Source: Symsagittifera roscoffensis (lineage: Eukaryota > Xenacoelomorpha > Acoela > Convolutidae). From it: a stretch of DNA of 64,000 nucleotides. Position numbers and translations under genes: made by a program. The stretch spans positions 8,471,671-8,535,670 of the forward strand of contig NC_087064.1 of the NCBI RefSeq assembly GCF_963678635.1. Reading direction: 5' to 3'. Numbering within the stretch: the first letter of the stretch is position 1; the number at the start of each line of letters is the position of its first letter. Positions 42,669-54,600 of this stretch are shown here, piece after piece. The notes beneath the pieces were generated by a model. It saw only the letters and a program-made list of their open reading frames with translations, was not told where the DNA came from and made no database searches.

Positions 42669-45600
42669 GTGTGTTTCATTTTCACCAATCAGAAGGAGGT
42701 AGTCTCAATGCGTTTATAGTCTCGTAAGGGGGGGCATGGAGTGAAAAGGCGTAAGCCTCGATGTGTTAAAGTGTAAAAGAACGAAGTGATTTTATTTTCA
42801 CTTACATAAGTCGCGATGATTTTTTCTAGAAAAGTCTTTTATTTGTTCACGCTTAAACTTGGTTTTCGGCGGTTTGATTTTTGAAATTTCGTTCATTTTT
42901 TTTTGTTAAAAGGAAGGAAAACTCCTCTATCGAATAACGCAAATGTAAAGATCGCTAAAAAGGTGATCGACTTCTATTTCGAAAGTCGAGTTTGATTATC
43001 AAATTTCCCAGCGGTATAAGAAACTTACCTAAAGATCCAGTTTTCCCTAACTGAGATAACTAAAAAAGAGCCAATCATAAAGACTTCTTGAAATTAAAAG
43101 AACTTTAACATGTAATAAATATATATTTCGAAAATTGAAAAATGTTCAATGTTTTAGATTTCTTCGTTTTTTCTCCGAAGTTTTTCACTTGTTTGTCCAA
43201 TTTTGTAGTTTTTTGTTTCTTTTTCGTAAAAAGCCTTAAAAAACTTTCTCGCTCAAATTTGATTTTTTTGCGCTTTGAGTTTGGATTTTTAAGTTCCCTT
43301 CAAGTTCATTTTTCTCCAGTTACGAAATTTCCAATGGCGCAAAAAACTCATTTTGTAGTAAGACTCTGCAGCTTTTTAGAATTTTATCCAGATTTCGAGC
43401 ATTCTTCTTTCTTTCATCAAAAGTTTGAAATTCAAAGAAGCTTTATGGTGATGTTTTTTTTTTGTTTCAAAATTGAAAGATGAAAAATTTTCAATCTACA
43501 AAGTTCAACCACTGTTTTAGGTCTCCTTGAGATCATTGACACTTTTTCAACTGTCTGTTGGCTATGGTCTCAAATTGGTCTCTGTCTGTCTATCATGAAA
43601 ATTCAATCATAGAAGATTTTGATTATGAAAGAGCTTAAGGCTGATATATTTGTTAAAACTGAATAGTTAAAAAGGTTCAGAAAAAAGTCAACAATTTCTT
43701 TTTCGGTATTTTCAGTTCATGACACCTTGCCGACTCTATGTTGGTTTTCCAACTACGTTTTTTCTTTCAATGCTCTGGCAAAAAATGTTGACACTCAAGG
43801 TTATTTTTTTGCGGTTTGATTTTTCTTTTCTTTAAAATTTACTACAAAATTTTCAAAGGGCAAAATGTGAAAGTCGAAATGGAGCGAAAAATCCATATTT
43901 TAAAAATGAAATTTAATTTCAGGAATTCCGTGCGGAATAAAATGTTATTGGCCCAGCTCTCTTTTTTGGTTAGTTTCATGAAAAAGTGTCATTTTCAACC
44001 GATACTTGTAATTCGAAGAGCTATAACCTAATTTTTTCCTCCGAAAATTGAAAAATTCAGAAAAATTTTGACTTTGAATTCATTGAAATTTTCCAACTGT
44101 CTATTTGATATGTTTAGATATTTCAGGATTCTTGGTTTTTTGAATGGATGCAGCTATTGATACACGCAGAGAATGTGGTATCTTCTAGGCTTTTTCCAGA
44201 GTTACTAAAATCCGTTTACTTTTTCACAATGAAATCTGCATGTTTTCGTTTAATTTACAATAGTGCAGCTTATTTCTAAATAGCTTTATTAAGAGTCGTC
44301 GAACGTAGTTAAGACTCTTATATTGATTGTGACAATTTTTTTTGGTTATTTTCAAGAAAATATACTAAAATTTGTTCACGTTCAGATTTGATTTAATTAA
44401 AGTTCAGTTTATTTCTCTTGTTAAATTGAAGGCAATTTCCACTATCGAACAGCAAAATTTTAAAATTCACGAAAAATGTAATTGACCTCCAGTTTTTAAA
44501 CTGGATTTCTTATTTCCCAGCAGAATACAAAATGTACATATTGATCCATTTTTTTTCAAATTGTGTCAATTTATCAAAAAACTGTTCTATCTAAAAACTT
44601 CAACAAATTCGAAGAACTTTGAGGCCATCTGTTTTTTCTTAAATCGGAGTTTGAGATTTTCAAAAAAATTAAGCAATTTTTTTCTGTTTTCTTGCGATCA
44701 TTGACTCTTTTCCAACGGTCTGTCGGCTGTTTTGGAAATTATTTGTGAGCAAACATTTATGGGGGAGAGTTGGAAGAGAGTCCTATTATGACCAATAGAT
44801 AGCAAACTTGGTCTCGGTAGGGCTGAGCGTTCTTGACACATTTCTTCCCCTTGCACATTTTGCCCATCTAACCTCAGATGAGCAAAATGTGTAATGTCAC
44901 GAAATGTGTCCAGAACGCTCAGCCCAACCGGAATACGTTCTCCACATGTTTTAGAAGATCAATTTCTCCATAATTATCTGGCAAATATAATGTCAAGCGA
45001 AATATGCCATGAACTTAATTAGGAGCCAAAAATGCCACATTCGGGTTGCATTGCCTTTAGTGTTAGTCTCGTTAGAAAGGGGAATACCTGGCAAAAAGCC
45101 GATGATTTTCAGTTAGTTATACGAGTTTGTTGCCTCAGTGTATATGTGCAGAGGAAATAAATTGAATGTCTAAAGTATGCGCAAGTAAAGATTTCGGATG
45201 TTCATTCAGTTTCATTTTTCCTGACTTTGACAACCAATAATTGCTATGGACAATAGTATCTGCGTCATCCTATTTAGAAATTTGATCAGTGCTAGTTTTA
45301 TCCTTGTCGCCATCTATGTAGGCTTTTCCACTGCTTTTACTTTTGAGAGTTCAAGAGAAAGGTTTGCAGCTTCTGGCAGCTTCGAACTTCAAAATTGCTC
45401 ATATGCGTTTGTAGTGAATGTTTACTCTTGTGAGAATGCCACCACAAGTAAAATTTCATGCTGTTGAAATTTCGAGTTGAAAATTTCATTTGGTTATTCA
45501 GATTAATGAACGTAGTTAAGACTCTTATATAGGTCTTGGTGATTTTTTTGTCGTTTTTTTTTTCAGGAAAAGACGAATGCTCTAATAACTACCCGCATAC

Positions 45601-48600
45601 AGTTTCAAGCGTTAATAAGTGATTATATTACGATTTTTTTAATACCACTCTTACTAAAATTGAGAAACAATCGATTTCAATCAATTAATAATCGGTTATA
45701 ATCTCCCTTTTTGAAATCAAATTTTAATCAATTATAATATATTTCAATCAATTATAATCGATTTTTTTATCCGTCTTTTTTCGATACAATTATAATCCAT
45801 TATAATCGACTATAATCCCTTTTATTTGCCCATTTTGTTTTCGAAGTTGCATCTAATTTGCTTATACTTTATGCTTTTCGTAGACGTTGGTTCCTGTGAA
45901 AAATGAGAAATCTGTTTTTAAACTTTTCAAATCTCTGCGGTTTTTTTTCTTCCCCATTAGAGTTATTTTATAATGCACATTTTAAGCTTTTTTAACCTCC
46001 AAAATATCAGCAAATTGATTTAGTTTCATGATTGATTCGGAAGATTTATTTTTCACCTACCGCGGGAACCTTTCAACTATAAACATCTCCCTTTTTGAAA
46101 TCAAATTTTAATCAATTATAATATATTTCAATCAATTATAATCAATTTTTTTATCCGTCTTTTTTCGATACAATTATAATCCATTATAATCGACTATAAT
46201 CCCTTTTATTTGCCCATTTTGTTTTCGAAGTTGCATCTAATTTGCTTATACTTTATGCTTTTCGTAGACGTTGGTTCCTGTGAAAAATGAGAAATCTGTT
46301 TTTAAACTTTTCAAATCTCTGCGGTTTTTTTTCTTCCCCATTAGAGTTATTTTATAATGCACATTTTAAGCTTTTTTAACCTCCAAAATATCAGCAAATT
46401 GATTTAGTTTCATGATTGATTCGGAAGATTTATTTTTCACCTACCGCGGGAACCTTTCAACTAAAATGTAAGGATCTCTATGAAACTTTTGTTTCGTGGT
46501 AAAATTTGTGTTCAGATGAACCAAAGTGTGACAAGAGATCTCTCTTTTAGAGATTTTGTTATTGACACAAAATTAATAACCCATAAGATATAATTCGAAA
46601 TTGTTTTGGTTTGACAAAATTTTGGCAAATTAAGAGATTATAATCGATTATAATTTAATTTCAGGGTTTTTTGTATGAACTATAAACAATTATAATCGGT
46701 TATAAGCGATTTTTTGGAAAATATCACGATTATAATAAGTTATAATCCTGTAAACATCTACTTTTGATAAATATAATTGATTATAATGTCCAAAAATCAT
46801 CATAATATTCAGTTATAATCGATTACTTACGTCTAAACTTGGATGCGGGTACATATTTGCATTCCAACATAGTAATGAATTTATGAATGCACTTAGATAT
46901 ATATGAGTTCAATTGAAATTCATGTGCTGAAAGTGACGTAAATACCACTCTCCAAATACGACCGTGGAAATGGCGCAAAAAAAACGTGAATGATTTCGAA
47001 AGTGGAATTTTAATTTCAGATTTTGAGCAATAAAAACTTTACCTATTGATTCAGTGTTCTTAAATTGGGCTAATGTTATCAAAATAGCGCCAATCATAAT
47101 TTGTTTTAGAAATTCAAAGAGCGAAAAGGGCATCTATTTTCTTTTAAATTCGAAAGTTTTTTTCAGAGATTTTTTTCAACAAAGTCAGTGTGTTTTTTCT
47201 GTTTACTTGAGCTCGTGGCTCTTTTCCAACTATCAGTTGGCTATGTTTTAAAGTTTTAGCTCGTGTTTATGTGGTAGCTAATGTTCACCTAGTGGTGTGC
47301 TCAGTGAGTCGTGAAACGCACAAACACTAAGATCGAATTGTGCCACTAAAATTAATAGTTAAGCGGGACCCAACCCAACTTGCCACATTCTGTCTGCATT
47401 TCCTGCATAAATTATCGTTAGGAGGCGGATCACACATAAAATACTCAGTGGTTTTAGTGAGTTTGTTTGGCTTATGGTTATGGATGGGGCACACATAGAA
47501 AATATGTACAATTTTTTTATGGCAGTTTCATACATATGTGGTTTCGGAAGGGTATGGACATCCACAGAAAAGATTTAGGATGCTTAGTTAGCTTTATGTT
47601 TGTCCTGAATTCTTATTGTTCACACCCAAAAGTACTCAAGAATATCTTATAGTGGCCTCGTGGTATCTAGCATACAATATTCGGTCACTGCAAATCTGCA
47701 TATTTGTTACCATTGTAAAAGCATCCTCATTCTTTTACTTTTAACAATGCCATATGAAGAGTTGCAGGAATTGTAAGCTTTGAATATCAGCAATGCTTGA
47801 TAGAGTTTGAAGTGAATATTTACGCTGGTGAAAATACCAGGACAAGCAACTTTCAAGTCAAGTTTCATTTTGGCAATTTGAAATTTTAGCTCGTATGTTT
47901 TAAATAGCTCGTGTTAACGATGAAGATTTTAAAACTTATTTAGCGCTAAGCAGTTGACGCCATTTTAATTGTAAATGGGAAGTTTCAATTGGAAATTGGA
48001 TTGCCAATTTTAATGAAAATCTTAAAACTTTTGTTTTAGTAATTGGAATTTATTGGCAGTTTTGTTTTAGTAATTGCTATTTATAAGCCATGCTGTGATT
48101 TGAAGTTGAACCATTGACTACTGTTGGAGATCAACTGTGACGCAGTTGTAAATCAAGAATCGATTCATTAATACCAGAAGCGGGGGGGAGATAGATTAAT
48201 GTCAATACAACTGACTGCGTATAAATACAATTTAAGTCCAGCAAAACATCAAATGTTTTCAAATACAAAGCTTGAGTGTTTTTATTTTGACTGGGGCAGT
48301 TTTGATTCTGTCAAGCTTATTGACAGTAAGTGAGCTTTTTGAGCCCACGAGTGTTTTTAAAGACAAAAATGTCACAATTAAAACGCAAATAGGTAATTTC
48401 AGACTTGGCATTTTACTTTCGAAGGGTTTCCTTGTTTCAAGCATAATTAGGTATACATTGTTCAGAAGTTTGTGTTTTTCCCACTTAATCAAGCGATAGG
48501 CGAAAATTTGATTAGAAATAGCTGAAAAATGTTACATCTGGGAGACAGTGTACCGTTTCGCGTGCAGGGAGGGTTTGTATTTCTCGCAGCAATTTGGCCC

Positions 48601-51600
48601 AAATCAAGTCTTAATGAGACTTTCCGTCCCTGTTTAATCATTTCGGACCACAGTTGCCCAGAGCGGATTTGAAGTCGAATCGCTGCGCGAAAAATTTGGA
48701 CACGGTATCTTTTCCTTTCAAAATTTCCCAGGAAGTTCAACTAACGAGGATATATACATTCTCAGCGGTTTTAATGTACCAATAGGGGACTTGCATTTTC
48801 CTTTCAAATTACATGCTTCAAATTTTGAAATAACCAAAAAAACCAAATCGATGTTTTATTATCTACCACATGGTTCCAAATAGATTTAAGACATCCAGCA
48901 TGCATGAAAACCGCATTTTCAATGGTAGGAAAAGAATCTTCAAAATGTATTACGGCCATGAACGACTGTTTAAGAATTCGGTCGACTACGCCGTAGGGGA
49001 AAATTCTTCGTTGTACAATGGTCAAGGAACGAAGTGAAATTTGACTTATTTAGGTTTCTTAAAAATCGTATTATTAAACAAAATATCACGCAATTGTTCA
49101 CGCAAAAAATCATAAAAAATATCATGAAGTTAGGTCGCGTGGTTTTTTATTTCGGTTTTTTTTCAGGAAAAAATAGAGAAATTATTTACCCTGATTGTGT
49201 AATTGTTCCGACTTTCAAAGAAAACAGAATATTTATTCTCGGTGTTTTTGTTTATTCAGTCAATTTTTGCCGATTGAAATAACAGTTTACTGAGTTCAAA
49301 TTAAAAAGATATTTAACCTCCGATTATTTTTTGTAAAGTTCTGGGTTTTGAAAATTGTCAAATTGGCCATATTCTGGACTAAGTTATGCGCGCCTTGAAG
49401 AGATTATGCATAATGCTGAGAGCGTAACGCGAATTATTTATGCGTGGCGAATTATCCCGCTCAACAAAATCGTTACCAATGGAATTCAGGCTAGCTAATT
49501 GGTCGTATTAATTTCGTACGACTCAAAATTTTGCACTTTGATATTGTCCAAAATGTAGGTTTTCAATATTTTCGTTTCCCAAAAACTGTTCGATATGATT
49601 AAAGGGACAGTCGGAACATTCAGGGCTTTGTTCTGATATACGAGCAGCCCTGTTGTTCCGACTTTCGATACGAAAGTAACGGAATATTTGTGCTCGGGGT
49701 GGGTTTTTTTTCTTCAGACAAATTTCGACTTTTTAACTAGACGTTTTTGACGGAATTTTTTATATCATTCGAAAGGTATTGTTGCCCTGAGCTTAAATTT
49801 GAAAAGATATTTAACCTGTGATTATTTTTCGTAAAGTTATGGGGGTTTAAAGATTGCCATTTTGGCCAATTTGGGACAATTAACGCGCGATATATTTCGC
49901 GCTATTAACGCGTAAGCGGAGATTTAATCCGTCTTAGAAATCGTTCCAAATTGGTTCAAGGAAGCTTATATACCTTAATTGATTTGTTAATAGGAGCAAA
50001 ATCTATCACTTAGTACTTATTATGACGTGTGGGGGATGATTTTTTTTTAAATCAAATTAAAAAAAAAAATTTCATTTTTTTAAATTACATTTAATTTTTT
50101 TATGTTATTACTGCTCCATAAAACTTAAAAAGCAGTCGAAAATTTCAGGGCTTCGCCCTGATACGAGCAGTCTTGTTTTCTTTTTAAGTTCAGTTAAAAG
50201 TCATGCTGAAAATACTGCAAATTACGTTCGCTCTCCGATACCGGAAGTCCAAATTGCCTGTAAAAGTCCAACAGCGATCAACTACTATTGGAGCTCAGCT
50301 GTGACTCAGTTGTTAAACACGAATCGATTCATTTATACCAGACACTGGGCGGAAAATGAATTTTGACTTCTTGAGGACTTGTTTTTGTTTTCAGTAAACC
50401 CAATAAATAATTTTAGCGCAATTTTTACTCAGGTTTTTGTATATGCGTATCTGTTGAAATTGAATCTTTTTCTGCCTTATCCCTATTTTACAGCCGAAAA
50501 TAGCTCAATCTTGTCTAGTTTTTCATTGTTGTAGTTTTGCAAGTTTCATTTAGTCGCTTCTTATTTGCTAGGCTGCGCTTTTATTTGTTTTATATTTATT
50601 AGTCTAATTCTTTAATCAACGAATCGAATTTCAGCAGGTTTTTCAAGTAGTGTATTTTTTTTCAGGAAAGAGTCTTAAACTTTGGTGCTGTTCAGCATAC
50701 GTCAGGAGTTTCCAATTAAACGGGAGGAGTTTTCAATTTATATGGCTAATAATTTTTGCAGGACAGATAAATATTTTGGTTTATTGGGCGCGTTTACCCA
50801 ATTAGTGTCGGCTTGTGGCCGGCTGGTAATTTCGTTGTCAATTTAATACAATGCTTGCAACATGGTGTTCATATTTTGTGATCAGTTTGGCTAGCTTTTT
50901 TGCACCTCACAAGTTTCTCAACCGAAAAGGAAGCCATTAGCATTCGAAGAATTTGTAGAAATTTAAATTAATTTGAAAATGGCAGTGGTTGGAGCATTAA
51001 GTGCTGTTTGCACAGCAACCCGCTACTTATTCGGTTTGTTCCTATGGTCCATATTTTTTAAGATTAAGTGCTATTTGCACGGCAACCCGCTACTTATTGG
51101 GGTTTGTTCCCATGGTCCATGTTTTTTAAGATTCGATGAACGTAGTTCAGACTCTTATAAAGGTCGTGCTGGTTTTGTTCAGGCTCAAATTTGATGTATA
51201 GCGGTTTGAAATTCGTTTTATTTATTATTTAGTTCATTTCCAAGACAAACCTGCGTTCATTGACTCTTTTCCAACTGTCTGTTGGCTATTTTTCTAACTA
51301 TGCTAGACATTTTCGCCTACCTAGTGTAATTATAAGGGAGCACAAGAGCTTAGGTGTCTCAGTACCATAGCTGTTGAACCAGCGAGATAGTCGTTTCTCA
51401 TGCTCGTTTGACCAAGGGTTGATTAGCTCTCCGGTCCACCAAAGTATATTCACAAGCGAGCTCGCGATGGTGTTCCAATTTTTTTGCTATTGCCACTTTC
51501 ACGTTTTCAAAATTTTTCTGTAAAATTTTGTGCGTTGATTTCGTAGCTTATGATCTAGCTATTTAGCTTTATTGAGGTACTGTCTTTCGTCCGACTACTT

Positions 51601-54600
51601 GGATTTTTTTCAGCCAATTTTGACTACCTTAAAGAAAGCTCAAGTTAGTCTTCCTTCTAACGCTACTTCAGTCGTAGTTGCTCTGATTATTTTTGCTGTT
51701 TTAACTCAAATTTAGCAGAGCGTGTTATATGACGAAAGATGTTTCACTCAAAATCATAATGAACAAATCATACTCAAGCGAAAACCCAACTCGCAAATAA
51801 AAGTTTTGTATTGGCAGTTTAATAGCACGTAATCTCTAATATATCAGTGGCTAGTGTTTGCTTTCTGTAAGCTCCTGTGCAACAGTTCTGCTCGGCAGTC
51901 GGCTGTAGCACTTGGGTGTCTGAGGACTGAGGTTCGAAACCCATATAGGCCGTTTATTTTTCAAAACTAATTTTTAATATTTAATTCCCTGCCTTGCTTC
52001 ACTTTCCGGCTACTTCTGAGCGTTTTTCCTCTGTTGTATGCAAAGTGCAGCTTCGCCTCTCTGTTTAATTTTCAGGCATAGAATAATCTGCAGATTTACC
52101 TTCAATCTCACTTTCAAAAAAAATCAAATTTTTTCAAAAAACATCGATTTTTTTTAAATCGATGTTTCAAAAATATCGCTACTCACAAGCAACCGCCTAC
52201 TTTTCTGTGAAGTTGATTTATTTTTTTTTGTATTTGTCTTGGTTTTCGTTTTAAAAGCTCCTTTGCCGTTTTTTCGTGATGTTTGCGAAGTGCAGCTGAG
52301 TTTTCCTGTTGAATCCTATCTTTCTAAATTTTTGCATTGAATCCTTTTTCTCTACCTTGGATTTGTTGTGTTTTGTTGTAGAAAGGCAATACGGCTCTTC
52401 ACATAGCAGCTCTATCTGGCCATCTGCCCCTGGTGAAATTGCTGGTGTCGAGAGGCGCCAACGTCAACTCGGTCACGCCCGAGAGGGGGTTCACCCCACT
52501 GTACATGGCCGCCCAGGAGAACCACCTGGCTGTGGTGAAGTACTTGGTGGATCAGGGCGCAGATGTGAATCTCCTAACTGATGTAAGTTGAACTTGAAAA
52601 TAAAGCTCACCCCCCTTCATTTGAAAAGAAAACTATTGAGCGTTGTGATAATGCAATGAATTTTTGCACTGTGAACACCTGAGTTTAAAAGGGCTAAATA
52701 AACTCAATTACGATAAATGTTTATGATGATTGATTAAATGCTGTGAACACATGTTCTTCAAGCTTTACATCGTAATTTTACCGATAATTAGCATTTACCT
52801 CAAATAACACATAAAACTACATAAAAAGAAAAAGTGAATTGAGGCGAGGGTAGTTGAAAAAACCCGAACTTGAATTTGCTCTCTGTAGTCATCGCGAAAT
52901 ATTGATCACGTGATCATAGAAAAATTTGTATAATTGAGCCTTAAATCCGAAGCTGAGCCTAATTTTGCTTAGCTGTGTAGAGTTTAATTCAAATATATGG
53001 GCGAAAATTGAAGATAACAAATCTTTCACGAGGTTTGAGCAAAATGTTTTCCGATAAAACGATGAAACATTAAATTACCAAACGATACTAGTTGCAAGTA
53101 TTGATGGGTCGATTGTTTCAGGATGGGTTCAGTCCATTGGCCGTGGCAGTGCAACAGCGGCACGCAGACATAGTCTCTTTTCTCCTACGTCTGGACAGTT
53201 CAGCTACGGGGGGGACCATGAATGCCAACTACAACCCTACAGGGACAATGAACTCAACCCTCGGCGGAAAAGATAGTAGCAACTACAACACACTGAATAG
53301 TGTTACGAGCACGCATCGACGACAACGATCCACGAGTAGTAACCGCCGATCACATTTACCTGATTTACACATAGCGGTTAAAAAGGACGACTCGAAAGCG
53401 ACTTCGTTATTGTTGCAACAGGCGTCGGCGGACCCGAATGTGAAAGCACCGGGAAGCGGATTCACGGCATTGCATTTGGCTGCACATTATGGCTACGTGA
53501 GCATTGCGCAGATACTGTTGACCCATGGAGCCGACCCGAATGTTCCGGCTGGGAAGGACAATATTTCGGCGTTACATGTGGCAGCTAAATGTGGACAGAC
53601 GGAAATGACGAGGATGCTTTTGGGCCATGGAGCAGAACCAAATGCTAAAACGAAGGTTGGTTGATATTGCCCCAATTGAAGGGGCCTCGTTAAATGAGCT
53701 GAATAGCTCTTATGAGGAACCTAGATATATACCCTTAAAATTTTTGGAATAATGATTTTTGTGATACATACATCCTGGGGCGGATTTAGGGGAGGAGGCA
53801 AACGCCCCCCCCCCTCCCATCCTTCAGGGATTCGACCCCCTCACCAACCAAACCAACCAAAGAGTTCCTTCGGTATTATTTTATGACATCTATTTTAGCC
53901 AGACCAACCCTTAAGTTTTTCTAAAGGCGCCTCTGACTACACATATTAATTTAGAAAGGGAGCATTTTTAGGGGATCATGTTAACTATTTTCCCCTCTAT
54001 TGCAATAGCAGGGGGGGGGGGGTAGTTAACAAGGCTTAGATGAAATGAAATTTATTGAAATAACGTCAACCAATAGGAATGCGAATTGAAATAACGTCAA
54101 CCAATAGGAATGTGACAGAACACATTTCTGAGAAATACAAAACCGAGGGGGGGGGGGGAGAGATTCTTTACAAGGTACCATAGGGGGGGGGGGATAGTTA
54201 ACATGATCCTTTTTAGGTCAATTTTTCCAAAAAAGGCCCTTATCGAGAAAATCCTAGATCCGCCCCTGCATACATCTCAATTAAAGTCTTCAAACTACAT
54301 CTGACTATGAATGTTGTTTTATTTTTATAAATCAGAAAAGTTATGAGTAAGAGAGTTTTCGGCGGCGAGGGATTAGAATTGAAATGGATGAAATGTTTGT
54401 ATAGAAAGGGCTCCTTAACATAATTTGTTTTCGCCTAAAATTTTTGATGTGATTTATGAACAACGAATTACTGAATTACTGTTTCAATTTAGGATTAATA
54501 GGCAAAAAAATATATCCTTGTTAAAAAATAACTCACAATGCGACGAAGTTAAATAAATTAGCGAACTTTCTATTTAGGATGGTTTAACTGCGTTGCATCT

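Larger units (their letters stand above)
45501..47250 (+). mobile_element. ~430-bp dispersed element, copy R5, split by a TA element
   Basis: The left part (45501-45590) has AACGTAGTTAAGACTCTTATATAGGTC and TTTTTTTTTCAGGAAAAGAC; the right part (46852-47250) has GGCGCAAAAAAAACGTGAATG and ends TTTTCCAACTATCAGTTGGC. The two parts are separated by the TA-inserting element 45592-46849. Confidence 0.72.
42669..52381 (+). other. Ankyrin intron, 9.7 kb, rich in dispersed repeats
   Basis: It joins MTK to KGNTALH in phase 0. It holds copies R3 (42781-43566), R4, R5 and R6 of the ~430-bp family, the TA element copy B, the tandem pair E3/E4, a 126-bp hairpin and several small duplications. No further coding exon is visible. 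Confidence 0.8.

Noticed and set aside
45246-45467. 73-codon ORF with a signal-peptide-like hydrophobic start and several cysteines
   Set aside because: Its 3' part recurs in a diverged, frame-broken form near 47790-47870, so it belongs to a dispersed non-coding repeat.
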